Shown: piece after piece, positions 1 through 7,902 of the stretch | How the letters are laid out: each line of letters opens with the position of its first letter | Numbering within the stretch: the first letter of the stretch is position 1 | Source: Balneola vulgaris DSM 17893 | GTDB lineage: Bacteria > Bacteroidota > Rhodothermia > Balneolales > Balneolaceae | Reading direction: 5' to 3' | Assembly: GCF_000375465.1 (NCBI RefSeq) | Contig: NZ_AQXH01000001.1 | Coordinates: 248,130-312,129 of the forward strand | DNA length: 64,000 nucleotides | Notes under the pieces: generated by a model | What the model was told of the DNA's origin: nothing | Databases searched by the model: none | Seen by the model: the letters and a program-made list of their open reading frames with translations, nothing else | Position numbers and translations under genes: made by a program

Positions 1-49
1 TCCTGAAAGTGCTCAAGGCTTGAAAGAAATTTTAGGAGGTGCTCAATAA
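1..49 (+). CDS. 3' end of an upstream gene, probably of the pilus operon (partial)
   Basis: Only the last 15 codons are in the window, ending in residues LKEILGGAQ and a TAA stop. The stop overlaps the A of the next ATG (TAATG), which implies translational coupling with the PilO-like gene. In type IV pilus operons the gene before pilO is normally pilN, so a PilN-like product is likely by position. The visible residues alone cannot prove this. Confidence 0.5.
   Translation, partial: PESAQGLKEILGGAQ
34..39 (+). promoter_or_regulatory. Shine-Dalgarno AGGAGG ahead of the PilO-like gene
   Basis: A perfect AGGAGG lies inside the last codons of the upstream gene, nine bases before the ATG at 49. 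It fixes that start and supports coupled translation. Strong Shine-Dalgarno sites are uncommon in this window, so the site is worth noting. Confidence 0.6.
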
Positions 50-924
50 TGTCGTACGCACTAAGAAATACAATCATTTTACTAGTTACTTTATTTTTGT
101 TTGCAGGATCAGCTTTTGCATTCATAAAATTTGTACAGGAAAAGCAAATAGAAGAGCTACAAACAGAGCTTGAAGTACAGCAACAAGACTATAATACAAA
201 AGCTGAAATACGAGATCAGTATCCGGCATTGCAAGAGCGTTATATTAAAGCTCGTGATATAGTTCAAGGTTATGATAAAATGTTATACACCTCGAATAAT
301 CCAGATGATGTATACGATTACTTATCTGAACTTAACGACAGTGATTTAGAGCTTTTTTATGACTTCACTTTTGTTGATTCTGTTCAGAATGATCAATATG
401 GGGTTGTTAATTCTATTATTGCTGGAACGAGTTTATATACAGATCTGGTCACATTCATTAATCGAATCGAGAATAGCGCGTTATTGAATAAGGTGGGTAT
501 TAACCAAATTACCCCAGCATCAGGTGCTAGTTTAGAAGGTTTAGAAAATGAAAACTATGTGAACTTCTCGTTAAAACTACAGAGTTTTTATCAGCGCACA
601 ACCTTTGATACTAATGTATTGGAAGAGGATTTGGTTAGGTTTAATCCAGATATATCAATATTTAATCCGTTTAAACCATTAATACTGAATGATATACCTG
701 AAAATGTCGATAATTTAACAGACGTTGAACGTTCAAGATTATTAGGTTACACAGGTACACGTATTTTCTTAGTTGATCAAAATGGTGAACGTAAGACATT
801 AAAAATTGGTGATAAGGTTTACTTAGGGTACTTAAAATCGATAGATACTAAAAACAGACAGGTTATATTTAGTTTGAACAAAGGCGGTATACAGGAATTA
901 TTCACTTTAGAGGTGGAGCAATGA
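49..924 (+). CDS. PilO-like inner membrane pilus/secretion assembly protein with PilP-like tail
   Basis: This 291-residue protein has one N-terminal membrane segment (about residues 7-27), a coiled coil (about 28-75) and a mixed alpha/beta region (about 85-200). That is the layout of PilO/GspM-type proteins, which link the inner membrane platform of a type IV pilus or type II secretion system to the periplasm. After about residue 205 there is a short beta-rich domain (RIFLVDQNGERKTLKIGD) that resembles the PilP/GspC homology region that contacts the secretin. It sits directly before a secretin gene, with the stop and start overlapping as ATGA. The PilP assignment is an inference from position and secondary structure. 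No separate pilP gene is present between this gene and the secretin. Confidence 0.62.
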   Translation: MSYALRNTIILLVTLFLFAGSAFAFIKFVQEKQIEELQTELEVQQQDYNTKAEIRDQYPALQERYIKARDIVQGYDKMLYTSNNPDDVYDYLSELNDSDLELFYDFTFVDSVQNDQYGVVNSIIAGTSLYTDLVTFINRIENSALLNKVGINQITPASGASLEGLENENYVNFSLKLQSFYQRTTFDTNVLEEDLVRFNPDISIFNPFKPLILNDIPENVDNLTDVERSRLLGYTGTRIFLVDQNGERKTLKIGDKVYLGYLKSIDTKNRQVIFSLNKGGIQELFTLEVEQ

Positions 925-2756
925 AATCAATAATGAAGAAATCAGTATTTATAGTAAGTTTTCTAGTAATCTTAATAGGACAAAGTTTTACTAGTGCTCA
1001 ACTCTTCGCTCAAGACGGTGCACCATTCAGGGAATACGTGAACCCTGATGAAATCGTCATGTTTGATCGAAATACTTCCTTTGTGGAAGCTTTGGAAATT
1101 ATCAACCAATTTATGCAAGAGTACGAGAATAAGTTTCTCGTTGATCAATCTAATTATGAAGGGGAAATTGGTGTTTCATTGCCTGCCATGCATTGGAAAG
1201 ATGCCTTAAAGTATATCTTAAAGGTTAGAAATTTAGAGTTAGTTGAATTCCCTGAATACTATGAAGTAAGAGTTCCTGTTCAAACAAATAACAACAATGT
1301 TGTTGCTCAAGAAGGAACAAATGCGGCACAAAATAACACTCCACTTAATCAGCTAGCTAGTACTAAGACACGTGAAGTTCGAATCAATGCTACTTTTTTC
1401 GAGGGTAATAGACGTGCTTTACAGGAAATTGGAATTGATTGGTCTACATTAACTAGTAATGTTCCAGAGAACATTGATGATTTTGTAGGATCTGATGGGG
1501 GAGAAAGTATTCCTCAGACAACATTTAGTGATCAATTTGTGTCGATTAATTCACAAAATGCGAATCAAGTATCTCAAAACGTATTTAATGCACTAGTAAA
1601 TCTAGGTGAAATTGGTCCTGGAATTAGTGTTCAAGCTTTATTCAGTACATTCGAATCCAATAACATGGGTAGTGTTATTGCTACTCCATCGGTGAAAGTT
1701 GTAGACGGACAAGAAGGTAAAATTCAAGATGGTCAAGATTTCTCTGTTAAACAGCGTGATTTTGCAGGTAATGTAACGGATGCTTTTTTCAGTACAGGTA
1801 CCATCTTAACAGTTACTCCAACGGTTATCGAGTATAATGATAGTACATTCATTCATTTAGATATTCAGGCGGAACGTTCTTCTGCGCAGCCTGATGCCGT
1901 AAGTACCATTATTAACAAGCAGCAGGTTACAACTCAGACTTTAGTTCTTGATGGGGAAGCAACGGCCATTGCTGGTTTATATAGAACTTCAGAAGTCAGA
2001 GTTCGACGTGGTATTCCTTTCTTAAAAGATTTACCAGGTTGGTTCTTAGGTCTTAAATATCTATTCGGTTACAACTCTACGGATATTATTGAGAATGAAT
2101 TAGTGATTATAATTCAGGCTGAACTAGAAAAAACTCTCCAAGAGCGTATGGATGACAAAATCCGATCAAAAGGAAATGTATTGTCTGATGAGCGCAATCG
2201 ATTTAGAAATGAAATGGATTATGTAATAGATAAGGAAGAAGAAACACCTGTAACACTAGTTGATGATAAAGCAGGTTTAATTGAAGCTGAAGACTCTGTA
2301 GTAACTGAAGAGGAGGAGATGGTTCCTGTTCAAAAAGAAGAACAGCCTAAGAAGGAAGAGAAGCTAACACCTGAACAGCAAAGAGAATTAGAAGACTTGA
2401 GTATGCCAATTAAAGATCCTGAGTTAATGGTTGTGGTTCCTCAAGCGTTTGATTTAAATGAATACCTCCGTAAGAAAGAAAATGGAGAGCTTACCGTTGA
2501 AGAGGTATCTGTGGAAAGTAATGCGAAATACTTTGTAATTGGTGGTTCCTTCATCGTTCCAAACAACGCTACTAACTTTGAGAAGGTATTAGAAAACCAA
2601 GGCTATACTCCTCGAATCTTATTTCATGAATCTTCAAGATTCAATTATGTAGCATACTATGCTTTTGATAACTATGAAGAAGCTGTAGCTACTACGAAGA
2701 AGTTAAGGGCGGAAATAAACCCAGAGACTTGGTTATTTACCTTACCTAATAAGTAA
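921..2756 (+). CDS. Secretin (PilQ/GspD family) with C-terminal SPOR-like domain
   Basis: The 611-residue protein begins with a signal peptide (cleavage near residue 31, LFAQ). A small N-domain follows at about 45-118, then a low-complexity Asn-rich linker. The secretin domain is at about 150-403; it includes the VIATPSVKVVDGQ segment, the conserved T-x-T-P-T strand near residue 297, and RGIPFLKDLPGWFLGLKYLF near 363-383. It would form the outer-membrane channel of a type IV pilus or type II-like machine. Residues 408-530 are acidic and charged. Residues 533-609 look like a SPOR peptidoglycan-binding domain (YFVIGGSF, then FNYVAYYAF). The start overlaps the upstream stop. An internal ATG at codon 5 is an alternative start. 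Family assignment is firm; the SPOR call is by pattern. Confidence 0.83.
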   Translation: MKSIMKKSVFIVSFLVILIGQSFTSAQLFAQDGAPFREYVNPDEIVMFDRNTSFVEALEIINQFMQEYENKFLVDQSNYEGEIGVSLPAMHWKDALKYILKVRNLELVEFPEYYEVRVPVQTNNNNVVAQEGTNAAQNNTPLNQLASTKTREVRINATFFEGNRRALQEIGIDWSTLTSNVPENIDDFVGSDGGESIPQTTFSDQFVSINSQNANQVSQNVFNALVNLGEIGPGISVQALFSTFESNNMGSVIATPSVKVVDGQEGKIQDGQDFSVKQRDFAGNVTDAFFSTGTILTVTPTVIEYNDSTFIHLDIQAERSSAQPDAVSTIINKQQVTTQTLVLDGEATAIAGLYRTSEVRVRRGIPFLKDLPGWFLGLKYLFGYNSTDIIENELVIIIQAELEKTLQERMDDKIRSKGNVLSDERNRFRNEMDYVIDKEEETPVTLVDDKAGLIEAEDSVVTEEEEMVPVQKEEQPKKEEKLTPEQQRELEDLSMPIKDPELMVVVPQAFDLNEYLRKKENGELTVEEVSVESNAKYFVIGGSFIVPNNATNFEKVLENQGYTPRILFHESSRFNYVAYYAFDNYEEAVATTKKLRAEINPETWLFTLPNK

Positions 2757-2762
2757 AAAAGA

Positions 2763-3554
2763 TTACTTAGCGATTGAATGTGATTTTAAAAACCTGATGG
2801 ACACTTCATTGAAGACATCAGGTTTTTCTACATTACAGACATGCCCACAATTTTTAATTACCTCTAGAAAAGCCTTTTTGTGAGAGGCCACAATGTTTTT
2901 AACTGGTTGAAGGAACATATGATCTTCTTCACCCATTACGTATAGCATTGGAATAGACACCTCTTTCTCCTTAAAATACCGGAGTAGGGGATTAACCTCA
3001 TTGGTTAGTTTAAACCATCTTAAAAACTCTTTTTGATAGAGTTTTTTAGCTTCCCTTATAAACAGGTTCCTTGATTTTTCATGTCGTTTTCGAGGCATGA
3101 TAATCCAAGCAAAAAACTTGTATAACCACATATATGGAATAAATCGCTTAAACATATGACCGAGAAAAACTAGAATTCGGCTTCTAACATTTAAGCGAGT
3201 TATAGCTCCACATAAAATAGCCGATTGAACACGTTCGGGTGCGATTTCACTAATAGTACGTATGATAATAGTACCCAATGAAACTCCTATAAAGTGAGCT
3301 TTCTTTATGTTCAGGTGGTCTACAACTTCAATGATGTCTTTACTGATATTTTCGAAAGAATAATTCTCTTCGTAATACTTCTGTAGTAAATCCTTAGACT
3401 TCCCGTGTCCTCGTAAATCTATTAAGAGAACATTGAATTCTTTACGAAATGATTTTAATTGGCTAAACCAGATGCTAGAGCTTCCGCCGGCACCGTGAAT
3501 AAACACAACCCAATCTGAATCTTTTGATTTAATATATTCCTTATAGTAAAGCAT
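2763..3554 (-). CDS. Alpha/beta hydrolase
   Basis: The protein is 263 residues from the ATG at 3554; a TTG seven codons upstream is possible but less likely. It shows the alpha/beta hydrolase fold: HGAGGSS near residue 20 (oxyanion region), DLRGHGKS near 46, the nucleophile elbow GVSLG with Ser92, acid Asp211 (GEEDH) and catalytic His238 (GHVCN). A basic, aromatic cap lies at about 125-180. The substrate cannot be read from sequence; esterase, lipase or haloperoxidase-like activities are all possible. It is divergent from an acyltransferase gene, which hints at a lipid substrate. Only six bases separate its end from the secretin gene. Confidence 0.8.
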   Translation of the reverse strand: MLYYKEYIKSKDSDWVVFIHGAGGSSSIWFSQLKSFRKEFNVLLIDLRGHGKSKDLLQKYYEENYSFENISKDIIEVVDHLNIKKAHFIGVSLGTIIIRTISEIAPERVQSAILCGAITRLNVRSRILVFLGHMFKRFIPYMWLYKFFAWIIMPRKRHEKSRNLFIREAKKLYQKEFLRWFKLTNEVNPLLRYFKEKEVSIPMLYVMGEEDHMFLQPVKNIVASHKKAFLEVIKNCGHVCNVEKPDVFNEVSIRFLKSHSIAK

Positions 3555-3615
3555 AATAGACGGGTAAGGTATCAAACATTATGCTTTCAATCGATTAAAT
3601 TTGAATAACAATATT

Positions 3616-3631
3616 AACTGAAATTTCAGTT
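3616..3631. repeat. 16-bp perfect palindrome between divergent hydrolase and acyltransferase genes
   Basis: AACTGAAATTTCAGTT reads identically on both strands and sits midway between the two divergent starts. A perfect 16-base dyad in a 128-base divergent intergenic region is a good candidate for a dimeric repressor site controlling both genes. No regulator gene is adjacent. Confidence 0.5.
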
Positions 3632-3651
3632 TAGATTAGACAAAAATCTAA
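3631..3651. repeat. Second inverted repeat, TTAGATT/AATCTAA
   Basis: Seven-base arms (3631-3637 and 3645-3651) flank a seven-base spacer, directly abutting the 16-bp palindrome. It may be a second half of a compound operator, or a short hairpin in the acyltransferase leader. Confidence 0.35.
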
Positions 3652-3682
3652 GATTTAAAATTACTTTTATTACCTTTTATTC

Positions 3683-4483
3683 ATGAGGAAAGTTAGGGCA
3701 GTTTTTAAGCTTATAGCATTTATTATAGTAACTGTTATTTCATACTTATTAGTACTAATAGGTGTAATCGCCGATTATCTTGGACTAAGAGGAAGAAGGT
3801 GGTCTACTTACTTTCTAAGTTTTTGGGGGAAATGGACTTGTAGAATTATGGGTTTAAAAATACAAGTGCATGGGGAGGCCCCAAAACCTCCTTTTTTCTT
3901 CATTTCAAATCACTTGAGTTATGTCGATATCATGATGCTGATCTCTAAACTTAGGTGTGTGTTTGTTGCAAAAAGTGAAGTGATGAGTTGGCCTATTTTT
4001 GGATTTATGACAAAAACTGTGGGCATGTTATTCGTGAATCGGTCTAAGAAAACAGATGTTAAAAGAGTTAATGATTTGATTCGCAAGAATATTAGCAAAG
4101 ACCAGGGAGTGTTACTTTTCCCTGAAGGCACCACTAGTGCCGGTGTGGAAGTGCTACCATTTAAGGCATCGCTTTTAGCTTACCCTGCACAAGAACCCAT
4201 ACCCGTTCATTTTGCTTCTATATCTTATCAAACACCAGAAGATGAAGTCCACGCTCATAAATCGGTTTGTTGGTGGGGAGATTCACCATTTTTACCACAC
4301 TTCCTTTCATTGCTTCAGTTAAAATCAATTGAAGGGACCATTACATTTTGTGAAAAACCAATTTTAAACACAGATAGGAAACAGCTTGCTACAGAATTAC
4401 ACGAAAAGGTTTCGGAGCATTTCACTTCAGTTATTGATGCTAATGAGTTTGTTTCATTGTATGAAACAGAAATAACGGTTTAG
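3683..4483 (+). CDS. Lysophospholipid acyltransferase, PlsC family
   Basis: The 266-residue protein would transfer an acyl chain to 1-acyl-glycerol-3-phosphate, or a related acceptor, at the inner membrane. It has a hydrophobic N-terminal anchor (about 9-32). The catalytic NHxxxxD box is seen as NHLSYVD, with His77 and Asp82. The acceptor-binding motif FPEGTTS is at 146-152. Length and motif spacing match PlsC-type enzymes. A family member acting on ornithine or amino-lipids cannot be excluded. The gene overlaps the convergent tadA by four bases at its 3' end and is divergent from an alpha/beta hydrolase. Confidence 0.85.
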   Translation: MRKVRAVFKLIAFIIVTVISYLLVLIGVIADYLGLRGRRWSTYFLSFWGKWTCRIMGLKIQVHGEAPKPPFFFISNHLSYVDIMMLISKLRCVFVAKSEVMSWPIFGFMTKTVGMLFVNRSKKTDVKRVNDLIRKNISKDQGVLLFPEGTTSAGVEVLPFKASLLAYPAQEPIPVHFASISYQTPEDEVHAHKSVCWWGDSPFLPHFLSLLQLKSIEGTITFCEKPILNTDRKQLATELHEKVSEHFTSVIDANEFVSLYETEITV

Positions 4484-4953
4484 CGCTTTTTAGCAAAGAA
4501 TTCTTTTAGTAGAAATTCACAGTCATTTTCAAGAATACCTTGAATGATATTTACCTGATGGTTGAGAGCGTTATTAGAAGTGATATTAAATAAAGAACCA
4601 CATCCACCTGCTTTAGGATCTGTAGCTCCAAACACAACAGTATCAATTTTACTCCAAACGAGAGCACCACTACACATAGAACAAGGTTCGAGTGTAACAT
4701 ATAGAGTACAATCGGTTAAATATTTGGTGTTGAGCGTTTCGCAGGCTGCTGATATGGCAATCATTTCAGCATGTGCAGTAGGATCATTGAGGCGCTCCAC
4801 TTGATTGTAACCTTTCCCAACTATTCTATTTTCTTTTACTACTAAAGCCCCAATTGGTACTTCATTATTCCTCGCAGCTTCTTCAGCAAGAAGGAGAGCT
4901 TGAGCCATAAATTGTTGATGTGGTTGCCAGAGCAGTGGATCAATTGGGTTCAT
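4480..4953 (-). CDS. tadA: tRNA-specific adenosine deaminase TadA
   Basis: This 157-residue cytidine-deaminase-fold enzyme would convert A34 to inosine in tRNA-Arg(ACG). The zinc and catalytic residues are all visible: HAE with His61 and Glu63, and PCSMC with Cys91 and Cys94. The GALVW segment that follows and NDPTAHAE before the histidine match TadA rather than guanine or cytosine deaminases. The ATG at 4953 is unambiguous. It is divergent from apt, with 62 bases between the starts, and convergent with the acyltransferase gene. Confidence 0.92.
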   Translation of the reverse strand: MNPIDPLLWQPHQQFMAQALLLAEEAARNNEVPIGALVVKENRIVGKGYNQVERLNDPTAHAEMIAISAACETLNTKYLTDCTLYVTLEPCSMCSGALVWSKIDTVVFGATDPKAGGCGSLFNITSNNALNHQVNIIQGILENDCEFLLKEFFAKKR

Positions 4954-4972
4954 GAATAAGTAAAAAAAGTAT

Positions 4973-4980
4973 TAGATTTG
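4973..4980 (+). promoter_or_regulatory. Candidate -7 promoter box TAGATTTG for apt
   Basis: The box matches the Bacteroidota -7 consensus TAnnTTTG and lies 35 bases before the GTG start of apt. No clear TTTG -33 element is visible at the usual distance, so this rests on the -7 box and its position. Confidence 0.4.
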
Positions 4981-5015
4981 CAGGAGCATTAACTCATAAA
5001 ATAAGACACCCATTA

Positions 5016-5543
5016 GTGGAAAGCACAAAAGAATACTTATTGTCGGTAATTCGAAATATTCCTGATTTTCCTAAACCAGGTATTCAGTTTAAAGACATCA
5101 CAACATTACTCGCAGATCCAAAAGCTTTAAAGTTAACAACGGATTTACTCACAAAGCCTTATCAAAATGAACGTGTAGATGTTGTAGTTGGCTTAGAATC
5201 ACGTGGCTTCTTATTTGGAACTAACTTAGCTCAAAGCCTTGGCGCATCTTTTGTTCCGGTTAGAAAGCCTGGGAAATTACCAGCTAAAACAATTTCTGAA
5301 TCTTATGAGCTTGAATATGGTACCGACCAATTAGAAATGCATGCTGATGCTATTAAAAAAGGAGACCGAGTGATCATTCATGATGACTTGATTGCTACCG
5401 GTGGGAGTGCAACAGCTGCAAAGAAACTAGTTGAACGATTAGGGGGCGAAATAATCGGGTATTCATTCATTATGGAGCTTTCATTTTTGAATGGCCGTGA
5501 GAATCTAAATCATCAAAAAGTCGAGAGTATTTTAATTATATAA
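5016..5543 (+). CDS. apt: Adenine phosphoribosyltransferase
   Basis: The 175-residue enzyme makes AMP from adenine and PRPP in purine salvage. Typical N-terminal features are IPDFPKPGIQFKDITTLL (about 15-32), LESRGFLFG near 62-70, and the PRPP loop VIIHDDLIATGGSATAA near 119-135. The start is GTG; no in-frame ATG fits the family N-terminus, and an AGGAG 30 bases upstream is too far to serve. It is probably transcribed from its own promoter in the tadA-apt divergent gap. Confidence 0.93.
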   Translation: MESTKEYLLSVIRNIPDFPKPGIQFKDITTLLADPKALKLTTDLLTKPYQNERVDVVVGLESRGFLFGTNLAQSLGASFVPVRKPGKLPAKTISESYELEYGTDQLEMHADAIKKGDRVIIHDDLIATGGSATAAKKLVERLGGEIIGYSFIMELSFLNGRENLNHQKVESILII

Positions 5544-5610
5544 TAGGGAACATAATTCTTCTTCAGAGATTAAAACTGGTAGAGCACTATCAAGTAATAA
5601 GGAGAAGATT

Positions 5611-6084
5611 ATGACTGCCGCAAGATTATCCCTGTTGAGTTTTGTTTTAGTTCTGTTTTTTGGAACCGCCTGCAAAACTTTCGTTGTAAAGAATGTTAAT
5701 TATGCCCAACAAGTAGAAAGTGTACTTACACCAGACGAGCAAGGTGAAGTAAAGGATACAAGGTACGGCGTAGCGTTTAATATTTTACCGTTTCAATTTC
5801 AGGAACTCAATGACTCTAGTTCTGTAATGGTAGATAAAGTTCGACTAATCAGAAATTCTAAAGGCTTTTACTTTATCACAGCTGATGGATTTTCTAGTGT
5901 ATATGTGATGGAGCCCATCAAAAGTGGACTGAAACTTAAAGAAAAAATTGAAGTGAGTGAGGAAGGATTAATATCACCCGCCTTTAATCTACGCACTCCT
6001 TACATAGAACTGGTAGATACTGAAACCTCTCAGGTTTTTACATTGAATGAAAAAGGAATTTATAATCAGGAGAACGCATCATGA
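5611..6084 (+). CDS. Putative lipoprotein of unknown function
   Basis: The 157-residue protein has a hydrophobic signal and a lipobox-like GTAC ending in Cys21, so it is probably lipid-anchored in the cell envelope. The rest is beta-rich without a motif I recognise. A good Shine-Dalgarno (AAGGAGA) stands before the ATG. The last codons overlap the next gene as ATGA, so the two are almost certainly co-translated and may act together. Confidence 0.6.
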   Translation: MTAARLSLLSFVLVLFFGTACKTFVVKNVNYAQQVESVLTPDEQGEVKDTRYGVAFNILPFQFQELNDSSSVMVDKVRLIRNSKGFYFITADGFSSVYVMEPIKSGLKLKEKIEVSEEGLISPAFNLRTPYIELVDTETSQVFTLNEKGIYNQENAS

Positions 6085-7307
6085 AGAAGTTAAGCACAAC
6101 TCTAGCGGTATTTTTAGCCCTATTTAGTATACAAGTTTCGTTTGCACAGCAATCAGATTTTCAAATAAAGGAAGCATTTGAAGCTAAGCATGAGACCTTA
6201 TCATTAGCCATTGAAGATGCTCAAAGTGTAGATACTATTGATAGTCTACTTTTAGCTATCGATAACTTTCAAGACGAATACAATGAGCATCAAGAGATGT
6301 TAGATTATGCACTCTATCCTGAATCTTATGAATCTAAGATTGCAGATTTACGCAGTAAAGCGAGAACCGCTGAACACAAGTTACTCGTGATAGAGAATCA
6401 GTCTGAAAAGCTCAGTATGCTAACGGATGAGTTAAATCAGTACAAATCTGAATTAGCATTACTTACCCAAAGAAGTGACTCATTACGATTAGCCATTTCA
6501 AATTCGCAAGAAAGCGAAGAGAATCTTTCTAGACTCGTTCGAAATTACCGTCAAAGTGTTGAACAAAGAGATCAATTTATCTTTGATATGGTAGACTCAT
6601 TATTCATCACGTACAAGCAGTTAGCTCCTGAATCAATCGATGAGCTATCCAAACAAAATGAAACAGGAACTTTAGCTTCTGGAGATAATCCACTTGAAAC
6701 TATTGAGTTAATCTTAGAAGAAAATGTCGAGACCTTAAAGGCTGAAGCGAATACTCTTAATACAGAAGACTATCTTCGAATTTATGCTTTACACCACAAA
6801 GTAGAAGAGGTTTGGAATAGCATTGGAGACGACTTAATAGCTATTTATGGTGGAAAGAATAAAAATAAGTGGAATGCACAAATCGAAAATAATCTCAAGG
6901 AATGGAAAGCTAGTGCATCATTAAGTATGTGGAAGTCGCTAGATAATTATCTTGAAAATAAAGATGTAGATTTAGGCGCATTCGACAGTAACTCTAGCTT
7001 CTTTAAATCATTAGATAGCTTTGTAAGTAAAGCTAGAGATCAAAGTGAAGGTGAAATCCTTAACAACACTACTTATGAAGACTATAAAACCTTTAGAGAA
7101 TTTTGGAGCACTAAAGTCTTAAATGACTGGAATCAATATTTAGTTGAAGCAGAAGTACTTACAACTAATCAAATAGCGACTATTGATAATAAAGTGGATG
7201 ATTGGGAAGATAAATCAAAACCATTATCTACAACATTCATAATACTATTTGGAATCGCAGTATTAGCAGTTATAGGTTTCATAGTGCTTCTAGTAAAGCA
7301 AAATTGA
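6081..7307 (+). CDS. Secreted coiled-coil protein with C-terminal membrane anchor, unknown function
   Basis: The 408-residue protein starts with a signal peptide cleaved near residue 23 (SFAQQ). It continues with long helical, coiled-coil stretches (about 30-175) and a second helical block (about 210-365). It ends in one membrane helix (about 384-405, IILFGIAVLAVIGF) followed by VKQN. This topology puts the coiled coil in the periplasm, tethered to the inner membrane. It overlaps the preceding lipoprotein gene by four bases and is followed by a terminator. I do not recognise a family. Confidence 0.6.
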   Translation: MKKLSTTLAVFLALFSIQVSFAQQSDFQIKEAFEAKHETLSLAIEDAQSVDTIDSLLLAIDNFQDEYNEHQEMLDYALYPESYESKIADLRSKARTAEHKLLVIENQSEKLSMLTDELNQYKSELALLTQRSDSLRLAISNSQESEENLSRLVRNYRQSVEQRDQFIFDMVDSLFITYKQLAPESIDELSKQNETGTLASGDNPLETIELILEENVETLKAEANTLNTEDYLRIYALHHKVEEVWNSIGDDLIAIYGGKNKNKWNAQIENNLKEWKASASLSMWKSLDNYLENKDVDLGAFDSNSSFFKSLDSFVSKARDQSEGEILNNTTYEDYKTFREFWSTKVLNDWNQYLVEAEVLTTNQIATIDNKVDDWEDKSKPLSTTFIILFGIAVLAVIGFIVLLVKQN

Positions 7308-7331
7308 CCGAAATATTATTTAATAAATTAA

Positions 7332-7358
7332 GGCTAGCCAATAGGTTAGCCTTTTTTT
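7332..7358 (+). terminator. Rho-independent terminator after the coiled-coil gene
   Basis: An eight-base-pair stem (GGCTAGCC against GGTTAGCC, with one G-U pair) has a four-base AATA loop and is followed by seven T residues. It ends the two-gene lipoprotein/coiled-coil unit 25 bases after its stop. Confidence 0.85.
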
Positions 7359-7377
7359 ATACTGAAAAGAAAATATT

Positions 7378-7902
7378 ATGAAAAAACTATTCGTCTTATT
7401 AATCACAGTATTTACCCTATCAAGCGTTGGATATGCTCAAGAGAAAGAAACTACCACGCTGCTGTTTGTACGCCATGCTGAGAAAATGGCGGATGGTACG
7501 AAAAATCCATCTTTAACTCTTGCAGGCGAAGCTAGAGCAAAACGTATAGCAAACTGGATTCAGAAAGAGTATGGACAGTTATCTGCAATATATTCTACGA
7601 ATTATAAGCGGACCTTAGAAACTGCACAGTTTTCCTCCAACTTATTTAATGTCCCAATCACAAAATATGGACTTAAAAATCCGCAAGGTTTGGTATCTGG
7701 TATTATCGAATCATATAAAGGAAATACGGTACTTATTGTTGGGCACTCCAACACAACGCCAACTTTAGTAAACTTTGCAATTGATAAAGAAAAGTACTCC
7801 GCATTAGATGAAAGTGACTATAGTAAATTATTTATTGTAAGAATTTCTGAGGACGGGGAGGCAGAGGTATCCATTCACTCCACAGATGTTGAGGATAACT
7901 AA
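7378..7902 (+). CDS. Secreted histidine phosphatase family protein (SixA-like)
   Basis: This 174-residue protein has a signal peptide ending near residue 20 (VGYAQ). The histidine-phosphatase core shows the RHAEK motif (Arg32, His33), a second arginine in YKRTLETA (Arg78) and the second histidine in VGHSNTTP (His123). The RHA rather than RHG form groups it with SixA-like and extracytoplasmic members rather than glycolytic mutases. The substrate is unknown; being exported, it may release phosphate from an envelope or external phosphoester. It overlaps the convergent VWA gene by four bases. Confidence 0.78.
   Translation: MKKLFVLLITVFTLSSVGYAQEKETTTLLFVRHAEKMADGTKNPSLTLAGEARAKRIANWIQKEYGQLSAIYSTNYKRTLETAQFSSNLFNVPITKYGLKNPQGLVSGIIESYKGNTVLIVGHSNTTPTLVNFAIDKEKYSALDESDYSKLFIVRISEDGEAEVSIHSTDVEDN

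Noticed and set aside
2751-2769. TAAGTAA/TTACTTA hairpin between the secretin and the hydrolase
   Set aside because: The stem is made of A-T pairs, overlaps both stop codons and has no T-run, so it is not scored as a terminator.
4562-4804. Open frames on the opposite strand of tadA and many other genes
   Set aside because: They lack family patterns and lie inside well-supported genes, so they were treated as shadow frames.
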